64,000 nucleotides of DNA. It comes from Cyathus striatus (Eukaryota; Basidiomycota; Agaricomycetes; Agaricales; Nidulariaceae). Location: positions 868,001-932,000 of the forward strand of contig JAOVFP010000020.1 in assembly GCA_025738555.1 (NCBI GenBank), read 5' to 3'. The position numbers and the translations under genes were made by a program. Below the pieces are notes generated by a model. That model saw nothing but the letters and a program-made list of their open reading frames with translations, was not told the origin of the DNA and searched no databases. Below are positions 11,131-23,133 of the stretch, in pieces (position 1 is the first letter of the stretch; every line of letters starts with the position of its first letter).

Positions 11131-14100
11131 ACGGTGATGAGAGTGAGGCGTGGAAAGGTAGTGTGGTGAGGAAGAGCAGACAGAACGGTAACAGCCAGCA
11201 ACGTGATCAGTTTGGCTTGGTTCGTAATGACGAAACACTCACCGCCACTCGCTCTCTCCTGTCACCAACATTCCAGCCCGCCCTCTCTCCTATTTCAATT
11301 TCTGTCTATTTCTGTACATCGTGAAATCCTCTCTCACACTTCCTCCCGCTACTCTGCTTTCTTCCCACTAAACAGTGACACTGACTGTACATCCTATCTA
11401 GCCACCACTCTTGTCAACTCGTAAAATACTTGGGATCCCCGATTTCATGTCTCCTTCCTTATTACACCGTCAGCGCGACGCGTTCGGCCGTATCATCTCC
11501 CCGCACGCAATCCACGAGGCTTGAGCAGCTGCCAACTGCCTTGCACAGCTGGATGATGCGGCGTGGCTCCTACGCTCTGTGGTCGACACCTTTCCTGTAT
11601 CGTACATTCTAAATGAAACCTCAAATCTCTGCTGACCTGCTTGATCGGATTTTACACCCTCTCTCTTCCCGCTTCTTCCACCTCGCTCTTTCTATCTTAT
11701 CAGAGCCTCAAAGATTGCCTCTTTTTTTTACTATCTTAATTAAATTGCCCCTCTTAACTCATGCGCTCCAAGCTACTCAATCTAAACTCCACGCACTCTC
11801 GAGTTTAAACACAACTCTCCTAATTTCCAACACCACAGTTTCTATTTTTATCGTCACTCGTCGTCTTGCCGAAACGAATCCCGCCCTGCATACTTGGATC
11901 AGCTCCCCGATGCATTTCTCCTCAGGCTCTTTCTCGACGACAGCTTTCGCAGCCCCTATATCAATTCCTCCTTTCTCATACTATAACTATCATTCAAACT
12001 TCAACTTACTATCTCCGGGGATTTAAATTCTTATCATCATTGCAGCAATAATAACAGGGCGTCAGGCTGGCGTGTTATTACTGGCTGATAAGTTCTTCCT
12101 TCCTTCAAATTTATCGACAAGCGAATAATGAAATAAACTGCGTAAACGAACCATTTCCTATCGCAAGCGTCGAAAGGAATGAGAAGAAATGACGTCAAAG
12201 ACGACGCGCTAGCATAATCAACCAAGCTAGCACCCTGAGCAATACTTACCGAGGTCTCAAGTTGGCTCCAATGTTCTCGGGCACACCACACCGAGTACAA
12301 CGCCAGCCCATTCCAGTCCCCTTCCCTGTTTTCTTCTTCGAATCTCGTGAGGGCTTAAATGCCCACTGAGAATCCTGTAGTCATCGAGAGTCAGACTTCC
12401 TGACAACTGACCGGTGACCCGTGTCGTGGCTTGTGAGCGTACAAAAACGGATCCGGTTCAGTGGAGTTCAGTGGCCGTAGATCAACAAACTATTATTTTC
12501 CACGTGTGCTTGGTGGCGATGACAATCAATAGGGTGAACATTTCCTGCTCAATTTATTTGCTACTTACTTGCGGTTTACCACTGGTTAACCTTGGGTTGA
12601 TCGCACAGCCAGAAAGCCATGGCCAAATTCTATTGATTATTATTGCTTCTCGCTCACTATGCCCTTACAAGTCCGTTCTTTGTGCGGCTACAAAGTTCTC
12701 TGTTCCAGACAAGTTCCAGGCAAGTTGCTATGCACATGTTCCACTGAATGAGGGTTTCCTCTGTTGCTTGACTTTGATCCTCACGAGATAGGCTATGACT
12801 CTAAGGAAACCAGTAATGCGTTGTTGCATCGAACCGTTTTAATACTTAATACCGCGGCACCCGACTCTGCGACTCTTTACAAACGTAACGAGGTTATTAC
12901 CTCCCTTTCGTGAATCTAGCAACCGTGCGTTTGCATGTGAGTATGAGCTCGTAGGTGGAATGCATAGGTGGTAGACCGGTGACCAAGTGGTACGTATATA
13001 CATAGTAAACTCAACAAATACTTTGATATCTGCCATAATCACTGCTACTAGTATATATATCACCCTGAAACTCAAAGCGTTGCCTAGACTCGAACAACAT
13101 TTCAGTTTTTCTGGATGTGTGGTCAGTATACTATGGAGGCACACAGAAGCGTTGAGCCCCAACATATCATGGATTACGAAACGAAACTACAGCTAGCTAT
13201 TTTCCTCGACACAAAGCACACTCAAGTCCCCATGTTCTGGAGCTTTGCCTGCAGTACACCTGCGTTCTTTCGATGTATTCCAGTATGCCGTCATCAGTCA
13301 TGCGATCGATAGCTAAACCGACACTTAAGCCTGACGGTGAAATCTTTCGTTATTCATATTCAAAGAACCATGACCGGCCAATAGTAGTATGAACTCGGGT
13401 CTTATTTATCTGTGCGATAATCCAAGGACAATCTATGATTGATCTGGCGCCTTCTGGTGCGTTGCATTCATTCCTCAGACCTCATGTGTCAGAAACACTA
13501 CACGTCGCTAGTATGTTCCGAAAGCAGTCATTTACGACATACACCACACTATGGCAGTGACATGCACACTTATTTATGTCCACTTTTCCCAATCCGAAAC
13601 CAGCTTATCGATATGAACGCCAATCATCAAATGTGTCTTCGACATTTACTGCCCGGAAGCGCTGGACACTCCATGTAAGTGTTTCATCATGCATGATACG
13701 TCTAATAAACTTCGCTATGTCTTTTGTCTATGTTCCGTGCTGAGATATAAACGTATGATGCTGCTACATGTAGACAACGTGAAAGAACACATGACTAGAC
13801 GGCAATGTACCCGTGTCCTTCGTGGAGAATGAGAAGGATTGCTTTTGGGATTGACTCGAGGATGGATCCGAGCCTCCGTTCCTCATACTCAAGGAATCAC
13901 ATCCTCATGGTACGGCATAATTTTTCTGTATATGGAGCTGAAATGTTGTCTACTTCTAGTAAATGTGCCTTCATTGGCGGGCATTTCGTACAGAGTGCCA
14001 GTCGCGTTCTGAACGGTACCCGGTGTCGAACTCTATGCACTCTTTTCGTCTTCGTGATTCCATGGTCTACGTATGCCTACGGAGATAACGTGAGTGAGCC

Positions 14101-14440
14101 TTAATAACAGCCGAGTAGCTTAAAACTTCAGGTATACTTACTAATTACTTCACAAACCATATAATGTTTCTGTCAGGAATTGACATTTCTGACAGCATAC
14201 GTGCAAATATTCTTGTTCATCTTTATGCACGGTTGGCACGCTGATACATTATCATAGCCATTTTCATTAGACCGGGGGCGATCTCCGCCCGTGAATTCTT
14301 GATGTAAAGAGCGATCAGCCCTTACTTTCAGACTCTGATGCGGAATCAGGGCACGTAGTCCATGGAGTAACCCTAATCCCCATGTTGCATGCTCTCGATT
14401 TTATCCATCGATTTCGTCCAAGCAGTACCTACAAACGCAC
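11131..14440. other. Intergenic, no supported gene
   Basis: Long upstream region of FKS1. Short ORFs occur on both strands, for example the CT-rich 11613-12026. None carries a domain, signal peptide or splice pattern I trust. Confidence 0.45.
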
Positions 14441-15058
14441 TCTACACCTCTGTCTGACTCGCCCCAATCTTCTTTAGCTCCTCTGGCTGCCTCGGCACGA
14501 TCCTCGTGGAGGCCCCGTGAACATGTATACTTAACCCAGTGCTCTGAGGCCTCAGGCTGCATCATTTGTCTGGATCACAAGATACTGGTATGCAACCTAT
14601 ATTGTTCAGCTCATGAATTCTGAGCAGTGAGGTGTTAGTCATGAGTCCGTCATTTACCTATTTTCTGCATGGTATTTTTTTCAGAGGAGCATATCTCTGG
14701 AAATGACTTACGTATGATCAGCGGTCTCTCGGAATCCGGATTGTCACTCCATCTCTTCCACCTATCGCAAACCAATCAACACCGACGAGCAAACTAACCT
14801 TCTCCCGCGAGCTCGTCGTACAAACGTCCATCGTCGTTCTGCAGTGCTGCCCAGTGGTTGCTGCTCAGAAGCCTCCAATGATACCGTTGAGAGCGCGTTT
14901 TCAGGAAATTACGTTTTTCTGATCTTCCATTATTCAGCGCCGACCGCATACCCACTAAATGTCATAAAGGTGGGAAGCTGCGCACAACGCTGCTTCCACC
15001 GCTGCCTTATATCGCTCGCTCTTCACCGGGCCTGGTCAGTGCTCACCGCGGAAACCAT
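14441..15058 (-). pseudogene. Possible unrecognised gene or gene remnant
   Basis: Coding-like pieces on the minus strand. An ATG at 15058 is followed four codons later by a good donor. There are open blocks that read AAVEAALCAASHLYDI, HWRLLSSNHWAALQNDDG continuing LYDELAGE, then WKRWSDNPDSERPLII before a gtaagt donor, and a terminal block HVHGASTRIVPRQPEELKKI ending GASQTEV and a stop. I could not join them in one frame with standard splice sites, so it is either a gene with a model I missed or a decayed one. No family recognised. Confidence 0.25.
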
Positions 15059-15059
15059 G

Positions 15060-16103
15060 GTGTGATACTCTACGGTGTTGTCTATGGTGTGTTTTGTTTT
15101 CTCTATTTTATGACTGATGATGTAGGCGGAAGTCGCACCGATGGAGGAAAATGTGTAGCCATAACGGTAGACTTTTTGATTCAAACGGACATGTCTCCAT
15201 TGGAATTAACCTTTCACAGTGGATGACAAGATGGCCGTGGTCACAAGAGCAATCATGAAATCACTTTGACAATTAATTATGACCCTGGGATGTTACCGCA
15301 TTGTTTCTCTTTCGCACCCGCTGACCGAGCTGATTTCATGGTTCCATTCAAAATTTCGATGAACATGGAGATGTCTACTCGCTGATCTTTCTAAATTTCT
15401 AATAGTAGTCGTTGATATGTACCATCGCGGACTATCGATCAGCTCGGAGTCTAACGGATGATGCAAGAGGTCAGTTAATGGCATCTGGTAGAGCATCTAA
15501 TAGAGATGCTATCAATAACTTCCGTTCCGTTTGCTCACGAGTCGAGTGCAGCATGATTAAGGATGTTCCAGGATAGGAGCATTTTATCCACATTGGCAGC
15601 ATTTGATTGATTCTCGGTTTTGGGCGAGCAGCATGTGTGCCTTATCTGAATGGTTACATACATTTGTGGCTTCTGTCTAGCGCTTGACATGGGTTGTATA
15701 TTTACGTGGGGTGGGCCTGTACTGTAGTTGGTAGCTATAAGAGGGGGAGCGTGCAGAGAGAGAAAAGATGGAGAACTATCCAAGACAGTGGACAGAGTTT
15801 CCAGATTGCGTCGAAAAGCTTCCGTAGGTCTGTCACCATTATCACCCGATATTACGGTCTCCGGGCTAAATCGGGCGACGGATCTATTTGCACCACCCAA
15901 CCGGACTTAGAGCCTCCATCCGGGGATTTAGCTCTCTCCTTCTTCTTGTCTTTCGCTCTTTCGGTACCCTTTTCACCTGCGGACTTAGATTCTGGATTCC
16001 AGCCATTCACCCGTCATTGCTCTCAGCATCCACCGTCCTCTGTCTGAACCATCTTTCCGAGAACTAGGCGTTGTCGCCACTCGACCTCGCTTTTACCGTA
16101 CCC
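15060..16103. other. Upstream region of the velvet gene
   Basis: No supported gene. The last 150 bases before the start at 16104 are pyrimidine-rich on the plus strand and probably form the promoter and leader of the velvet gene. Confidence 0.45.
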
Positions 16104-17652
16104 ATGATGAACATTCACCATCACCATCATCATCACTCACCTACCCCCAACGCTGCCTCCTACCACCACCAGCCCTCTGAATATTACCACTACTCCCATC
16201 CACACGACTCCCCAACAGCTCCCCCGCCCCACCCCTCTCCAGACCATGCTAACCGAACCCACAACCAGTCTCCAACCCACGGCACAGACCTCATAGGCCG
16301 TCCTATCTATTTTGCTTCCGGCCAATTTGCCGGGCAGACAATGCGTGCAGAGCTAACTGAAATTCAGAAAGCAGATCTAGGCCGAAAGTATGTGTCTTCC
16401 CTTCCCGTAGTCTTGATCATTGACCTCTAAGCATGACAGCGACTTGTACGTTAAATTAGATATGCCAGAGTTGATCGACGACCGCTTGATCCACCTCCTG
16501 TGGTATTACTGAAGCTATATCATGTTTATTATCCTGGTACAGAACAGGAAATTGAGAAGGAGGTAAAGAATTATGAGCAAGTGTTTTCAATTCACTTCTT
16601 TTATCGCGCAAATTTTAATTTCACCCCGTCTGCAGCGAAGTGCAGGTACTTGGTCTCGTTTGCACGGTCGATTTATTTCCTGTGCCAGGTCCAGGCCATC
16701 CGAATCCAGAAAATCCTGCTGCTGGACGATCACATACTTCTTCTCCGTCTAACTCGACGTTTTCAACCACGTCGTCAGGATACACGTTTGTTCACCAACC
16801 CATAATGTACCCCATGCCAGATATATCACCACCTCCTACTGCCACACAAGGGTATCTCGTCACCTCCCAGACTGCTCAGGATATCGTGCATCATGTGGGA
16901 GAATACCCCGTCACAGAGAGCTCAAAAATGACCCCCGCCCTTGTTGGAGCGACTTTTATCCAGCCATCCTGTGTGGAGTATCAAGGAAAGAAATCGCTTG
17001 TCTTTGTTTTTGCTGTATGTGTCGCCGTTCTTTTTGCCTTTTCTCTCTCTTCCGGGGACTGGTGTAAAGCTGACTGGGAAGAGCAGGATCTAGCGGTAAA
17101 AACAGAAGGCACCTTCATCCTCCGTTACCGTGTCTTTGACATCTTCTCTCGCCCGTATAGTGAAAGAGACGACCTTGCCATACAAGCGGAGTGTTATGGG
17201 GGATCGTTCCGCGTCTATTCGACGAAGGAATTTCCCGGCCTTCAGGCGTCGACCGAATTAACCAAGGTCGGACCGACTTTATGCCTTTCTTTTCCCTTCC
17301 CTGTCTTCTTTTTTCTCAGTTCTCTCTTTTCTTTCTTTCTCGTCCCCTTTCTATTTGCGATTAACGTCATCTCTTCGATGACTTACGTTACGTTTCCTCT
17401 CCTTTATCTCCTATCGCTCCCTTTTCTATTTATCCCAATTCGTTGTTGTCCATTTCTTCTGTTCATTTCGGACTAACCCACCTTCCATTAATATAGCACC
17501 TAGCACGCTGGGGGGTCCGGCTCAATATCCGAGAGACAGAGCGTCGAAGACGGAAAAAGAGTGAGATGGGGAGCGCAAGTCCTGCACGGGGTGCCAAACG
17601 CAAGCAACCCGGCGCTTCACCAGAAAGCGGTGGTGAGAGCGAGGACGAATGA
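16104..17652 (+). CDS. Velvet-domain transcription regulator, VelB-like
   Basis: Five exons: 16104-16387, 16460-16576, 16636-17014, 17087-17266, 17497-17652; 371 aa. The N-terminus is His/Pro/Ser-rich (NIHHHHHHHSPTPNA). The velvet domain starts near residue 85 (ELTEIQKADLGRKYARVDRR, PLDPPPVVLLKLYHVYYPG, NYDEVQVLGLVCTVDLFPVP). It is split by a Ser/Pro/Thr insert of about 75 residues and resumes with VFVFADLAVKTEGTFILRYR, VFDIFSRPYSERDDLAIQAE and HLARWGVRLNIRETERRRRKK. A split velvet domain with such an insert is typical of VelB-type members. Velvet proteins bind DNA as homo- or heterodimers and link development to secondary metabolism. The basic tail (ERRRRKK, then acidic GGESEDE) may be a nuclear signal. 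Intron 2 is GC-AG; intron 4 is 230 nt and very pyrimidine-rich. Confidence 0.9.
16577..16635 (+). other. GC-AG intron of the velvet gene
   Basis: The exon ends AAT TAT GA followed by gcaagtgt; the acceptor is tctgcag before C GAA GTG CAG. Joining gives N-Y-D-E-V-Q-V-L-G, the conserved velvet motif, and the whole CDS then closes at 1116 nt. The nearby GT alternatives I tried lose the frame. Confidence 0.78.
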
Positions 17653-19096
17653 CACCATCCTAGGCTTTGGGTGTTCAGTGCTTTCTCCCGAGTCTACGGC
17701 AGCGGGCCAATCCAACTGTAGTAACCGAAATCCCCGCCTCCCGATATCTACGTCTTCTGTGGGCGCTTGATCAACTTCGTCGCGTCGGACTCGGACCGAT
17801 CTCTATTTTTTTTCTCCATCTAAATCAAGAGTTTCAGCACTGAATCAAATATGGACTATGTAATCCTGCAACTGGCAACGACATAACCTTCGTCTCACAG
17901 ACATCCTCGACTAGCTTACATGTACCATCTATCAATTCCTACATTCTATGCCCACAATCCGTCTATACCATACCATCCATTGCTCACGAATCACAAACAC
18001 ACAATCATCCAACTATTGCCAAAGGAATTGTATGTAAACTGTATATATCCGTATCTACATAATACCCTACTATCCGTGGAACAACAATGACACTTCATAT
18101 ATTCATATCAAACGGTTAGTGTACTGGTGCACTGGAAGGTAAAGAGCTCTTACATTTGAGCGTGTACTATTCTTAGTAGTTACTCTCCCGTTAACGCTTG
18201 GAGTTACTAACATCTCGCTGCCACGAACCACCCTCGCGGAGTTTAACACTCTGTAACCAGAACCTGGAACACGGCGATCGAGGGGTGTTCTTTCTCTTGG
18301 GTAAGCATTCCTTAACCTACTAATAACCTTGTCATAGACACAGACAACTAGATATCAGACATGTGAGCAAAATTCGTATAACGTTTTTCTGATGAAAAGC
18401 AGGAAGGTGCGTTTTCGGGTGTCTTCAAGTGTTTTCTGTCTATTGATATGCTCCCAGGAACATGGCAAGTGTAGGCACGAGATGCGAAACTCACGAAGAT
18501 CTGCAAGATGGGAAAGTTGCTAAACGTAGACATAGGCTGATGTCTGCTGATGTATATGCCCGTTGAAGATTCAAGGCTTTGCAAAATAGAGTTCCGGCAA
18601 TACATGTCGCACTGCGGCTATGGTCAGATCTCTAAACTCGGGCTCCCACGTCGACAATTTTCAGAAGATCTCACAAGTCTTAACCAAGTGCATTGTCATT
18701 CAAACCAGGATGATAAAGCGAGTGAGCAAGCTAGAACATCGGAAGGAAGCTGCTTATGTATCAAGAGTGGAGTAAACCGCCCGACGAAGGATGTAATTTC
18801 GCATGGGCATGTATAAGCAATGATGTAATCCATTGCTGGAGATATCTGGGCGAAAGCATAAGCCCTCACGGCGTTTTGAGAGATTTACTTCATAAGCGCT
18901 GCGATCGCTCCGTGGATAAAGTAAATGAAAATTTGAAGGCGGGGGCAGACGACAGAAATAATGGTGACAATACTGAAAGCTCACGCCAGATGAGTGACTT
19001 CATGGGGGTTATGCATGTCGAAGAATGTTACAGACATATGACGATTAAATAAGCATTCGAATCGTAACCAGCTATGCTACATACTGAACAACGCGC
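17653..19096. other. Intergenic, no supported gene
   Basis: 3' flanks of the convergent velvet and MnSOD genes. Only short ORFs without motifs. Confidence 0.5.
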
Positions 19097-19994
19097 TTAC
19101 TGAGCCGCCAAAAGTCTCTTCTCGGCCTCCTTGAAGTTGATGACATTCCAAATAGCGTTAAGGTACTGCAGGTGGAAATCATTAGCACCGGAAATAATAC
19201 GGGGAAAGAAGTGACATACATCAGGCTTGACATTCTTGTATTGGAGGTAAAAGGCGTGTTCCCAGATGTCAACGCCAATGATAGGAGTATGGGCTATAAG
19301 ACGAAGTTAGAAACTCGAAAAAATAGAAAAAACGTCCAAAAAGAACGCTCACAAATCAAAGGATCCTGGTTCGCGGTTGTGACAATCTCCAGTCTCTTAG
19401 TCTGCGGGTTCAAGCCCAACCATCCCCATCCGCTGCCTTGAATAGCTGCAGTTGTAGCATTAAACCTCGTTTTGAATTCGTTAACGCTGCCGAAGTCCGA
19501 TTCAATGGCTTTCTTGAGTGGCCCATCTGCGAGCTTGCCGCCATCCTCAGAGGCAGGCGCAAGATTTTTCCAGAAAAGAGTATGGTTAATGTGACCTGCG
19601 GACAACCAAGAGGAACGGGTTACTTATGTTATCCATCAGAAAGACTAAGAGAAGATACGTACCACCACCGTTGAACTTTAATGCACTCTGGAGCGAGATC
19701 TTCTGCTTGATATCGTCAGTCTTGGCGTAGGCTTCCTCAGCGGTGTTAAGCCCGTTAATGTAGGTTTGGTGGTGCTTTTGGTGGTGAAGTTTCATGATGT
19801 CTTCGGAAATGTAAGGTTCAAGGGCCTGAGCTCAGAGTGTCAGGTTTATTATAGCTGGAGCAATGAAACAGGAACGTGAAAGGAATACACACATTATAAG
19901 CATATGGCAGCGAAGGAAGAGTATGCACGGACGCACGGCCAGCAAAGGCACGAGCAAGAGTGGGACGGAGGGTGGAACGAGCGACAGAGAGCAT
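19097..19994 (-). CDS. SOD2: Manganese superoxide dismutase, mitochondrial
   Basis: Converts superoxide to oxygen and hydrogen peroxide, probably in the mitochondrial matrix. Exons 19893-19994, 19663-19825, 19353-19595, 19220-19293 and 19097-19165 give 216 aa. The first 25 residues ([20 protein letters not shown]...) are Arg/Ser/Ala-rich without acids, as in a mitochondrial presequence. The mature part starts [18 protein letters not shown]. Metal ligands are in place: His in [13 protein letters not shown], His in [11 protein letters not shown], and Asp and His in [24 protein letters not shown] and [18 protein letters not shown] complete the family pattern. The active-site GGGHINH favours manganese over iron. 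Length is normal. Confidence 0.95.
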
Positions 19995-20672
19995 TCTGTG
20001 TGTTGGTGGTGGTTTCAAGTCAAGTTGTGGAAGTCGCAGTTGGGAAATTTGGGGAGGACCTTGCGGCCATTCTCGGTTCTGCCATCTTTCGTCATACCTT
20101 GCGAAACTTGTTGCTTCCTGTTTGACTGGAATCCTAATCTCACGTGATCGCATTGACCTTCAACGTATGTTCAATAATAATAAGTACCATGAGTGTGTAG
20201 GGAAAAAAGAAGTGTTAAGCCATATAGTTGAAGCGCGGAATCTATTTTGATACTAAATGGTATAGAACACAATAACCACTGCACGGATCGATATGATATA
20301 AGGATAGCTATAAATCAGTACAATTTTGCTCTCTAACACAAGTGAATCCGAGAAGTGGTTGCTGAGTTCTATTCAAAATGGACCATGGTTTTCCCCTGCC
20401 AAAATTACATAGATTATGGAAGAATCAGAGTTTTACTGTTACTTTTACGTATATTTAAATAAAAAAGTAAGTACTGTATATATTAAACCATCACATACAG
20501 AAATAGTACATATTACTTGCATATTATTTTAGGACAACGAGTTATATTTCAACTTAGCTTCAAGCTCAAGTTTCAGAAGGTGTCACACAGTGTGATCACA
20601 TGTCACGTCGCGGCGTCATAATTGGCCCCATGAGTCCCCAGAACTATTTACCATATTCTCCGCATGTTTAAC
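19995..20672. other. Intergenic, MnSOD promoter and tRNA upstream region
   Basis: AT-rich. No gene seen. Antisense ORFs over the first SOD exon are shadows. Confidence 0.5.
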
Positions 20673-20771
20673 GCCCGCCTAGCTCAATGAGATAGAGCGT
20701 CAGACTTTAAAGGCGGCGTAAGGCTTCTCACCGGCATCTGAAAGCTGCGAGTTCAACCTTCGCGGTGGGCT
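20673..20771 (+). tRNA. Intron-containing tRNA-like gene, Lys-type body, anticodon TTA
   Basis: Full cloverleaf: acceptor GCCCGCC/GGTGGGC, D stem GCTC/GAGC, anticodon stem TCAGA/TCTGA, T arm GCGAG-TTCAACC-TTCGC, discriminator T. A 25-nt intron (20711-20735) interrupts between positions 37 and 38, the standard eukaryotic place. The loop reads C-T-TTA-A, so the anticodon is TTA, which pairs with UAA stop codons. The body resembles tRNA-Lys(TTT); one T-to-A change at position 36 would explain it. The D loop (AATGAGATA) lacks the usual GG. A short TTTT follows at 20778. It is a suppressor tRNA, a decayed lysine tRNA, or a sequencing error; CCA is not encoded. Confidence 0.72.
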
Positions 20772-21325
20772 AATATGTTTTTAAACATATCTTTTATAAT
20801 TGTACACTCATCACCAACGGCGGAATAAAATTTAAACCTGTCTTGCCGGAAGCCAACCGCTTTATAAACTGCGTATTAAATGAATGGTAGCATTTGGAAA
20901 TATGGTTGTTTAATTGGCGCCGGTGGTTTTGAGGCAATTTTAAAGCACTTTACTTGTTCTACCGTCTTCTACGTTCATGCCACCTAACAGTCAACTTACT
21001 AAGAAGTATGAACTAATTGCGGAGTATTCATATATCTATTCGAATCTTAAATTTTTGAATATTCACTGCTGTTTCAAGTAATACTAATAACATGTTAAAA
21101 CCTAAGGCGCTGTTTTAGAACATTTTCGGCGCATGATTAGTTGGCTCTTTATGTTTAATATTTATAAAAACTATCAAGGATGTCTTTCATCAACAATACA
21201 TAAAGTTGACATTGAGTCCTTAAATTATGATACATAGAAACACTTCGAATCAAAGTCCACCTTTGACCATGGCACAAGCGCAACCGGTTACAATTGGTAC
21301 GTTGTACAGTCAATGGCGAGCACTA
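20772..21325. other. Intergenic, AT-rich
   Basis: Between the tRNA-like gene and the stop of the Con-6 gene. No ORF of note and no repeat recognised. Confidence 0.5.
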
Positions 21326-21959
21326 TTAAATAGCATTGTTTTCTTCTAAAACATCATGAGCGTGTTCCTTAGCCTCTTTCGATACATGAGGATCTACAAA
21401 ATTAAACTGTCAGATAATAATCTTATAGAAAAGTACCCTCGACGCACTCTTTAAGGTTGCTTTATACTCTCCAAGGACTCGTTGTTCTCCAAGTTGGCCA
21501 CTTTCGGGTCCACGAGAACGTCCCTCATTACCGTACTCTTCACCTTCGTCGGGTTGAAACTCATCCTGGCCAGAAAAATTCCCGCTCTGGAGGATGTTCT
21601 GCTTTGCTCTCCGATCGCTACCTGGGATTGGAAGGTCCGCTTAATGCTTAGTTAGCCTCTGCATGAGCTTGTAGTAAAAGATAAAAAACCACACCAGGCG
21701 CACTTGCGAACAACTCGGCCGGCTCTGAGCTCTTTGCTACCTTGGTCGACTGTGCTGTCCTTCGGGAAGGTTTCTCGATGTCAACACCCATCTCCTCCAG
21801 TCGCTCCATCGCGCGCTGTTTTGCTTCGTCGGATACATTGGGCCGGTTAATGGTGGCTTTGAGACCGGCCGCTACGCGTTCTGGGTTCTTTCCGTCTGGA
21901 GTAAAGATAAGTAAGCAGGACACTCATCGACAACAAAATAAAAACGTACGGGTAGACAT
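21326..21959 (-). CDS. Conidiation protein 6 (Con-6) family stress protein
   Basis: Exons 21950-21959, 21695-21895, 21448-21639 and 21326-21393 give 156 aa. There are two Con-6 repeats. The first is NPERVAAGLKATINRPNVSD continuing EAKQRAMERLEEMG near residues 6-40. The second is LGEYKATLKNPHVSKEAKEH at the C-terminus, ending DVLEENNAI. Between them is a hydrophilic linker rich in Gly, Glu, Gln and Ser. The second repeat is only restored by using the donor gtgcgt at 21447; a second GT ten bases on breaks it. Con-6 was found as a conidiation-induced protein of Neurospora; basidiomycete members are small, hydrophilic, and of unknown biochemical role, often stress- or spore-related. The 10-nt first exon codes M-S-T plus one base. 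Confidence 0.85.
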
Positions 21960-23133
21960 AGTAGAGATGATGATTTTAGTGGATTTCTTTGGGTTAACGA
22001 AGAGTATTAGTTGGATCAGTTATCGAGTTGTCATTATGTAGATTTCAGATGCCTTCTAAGGGGTTATATATTCCTCCACGACGATGGTAAGCCGGTATAG
22101 TACGTCATGCACCAGAACCACGGACTATGTCGTGGATATGATGCATTTCGATATAGCGAGATGACGAGGAAGTGGCTCATTGTTATAAATTAACAAGATC
22201 GGCACGTGAAGAAACTAGCTGTTGACAGGCTGGAGGCTCCATTGTGCTGGCCAGCCCAAAGTGACGTGAATATTTGGTGAGCAAGTGCATATTAAAATCG
22301 TGACATTTGTATTTGGTGATAAGTAGTAAGATGTAACTTTTGTAATTCTCCATTAATATTCGGCAGTATTTACGTATATAATCGTCCATCCTGGACTCTG
22401 CGTGTCGACTTCTAGGCGCATGTGAGTGGATCGTCCAACGACTTACTTTATTTCTTCTCCCTGGTTTTTGTATTGACCAGAGTGATCAATGTATATGATG
22501 CGCCACTAGCAGGTTAGTGATCGATATAAAAATGAACATCCACAGCTTTACCCCAGATCATTCGTTCGATACAAAAATTACTTCAAAAATTTATCTGTTA
22601 AGCTAGTGCAGAAACTTATATGAATTCGAATTCGCCACTACAGAAGGCACCAGAGAGCGGGTAGAAAAAGCGCAATGTGTATAAAAAGAGTAGCTTGAGC
22701 CTAGTACTACTGTACAGCGACTTGACAGCGACAGTGACTCAATAATCAGTGCAATGTTAATCGTGAGAACATATGTGATAAATATTCTCACGCCACCGCC
22801 TGCTGTGGCCTGCCTCATGATTTACATTCAGTAAAGTTAGGTATGCATCACAGCACTATGTATATGTTTGCCATCCATAGAGCTGACAATTATAAATACC
22901 ATCTAGTGTATTAGCATGCAAATGACGGGGGGGGGATAAACATTAATAAATGTTCATCTCAATGCAGTGATCCATGTCATTAAGTACTACCAGCTTTACG
23001 GAGAGAAAAAAGAATTATATAAAATGACAGCTATATGTACATTCCACATACAATTACAAGCATTGATCTAAGATGTGGTGATAAATATCGTCAAAAGGAT
23101 TTAAATGTCAAATATTCCTTCCAAAAAGAAATT
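21960..23133. other. Intergenic, no supported gene
   Basis: Promoter side of the Con-6 gene and 3' flank of the hydrolase gene. Contains a G9-10 run near 22926. No gene seen. Confidence 0.5.

Noticed and set aside
11613..12026. 137-aa Ser/Leu/Thr-rich ORF upstream of FKS1
   Set aside because: Its composition follows the CT-rich DNA of the promoter region rather than a protein.
17267..17496. Hydrophobic, membrane-like reading of velvet intron 4
   Set aside because: The translation is an artefact of the pyrimidine-rich intron; splicing it out restores KHLARWGVRLN.
22926..22936. Run of G residues
   Set aside because: Simple homopolymer, prone to sequencing error, with no linked feature.
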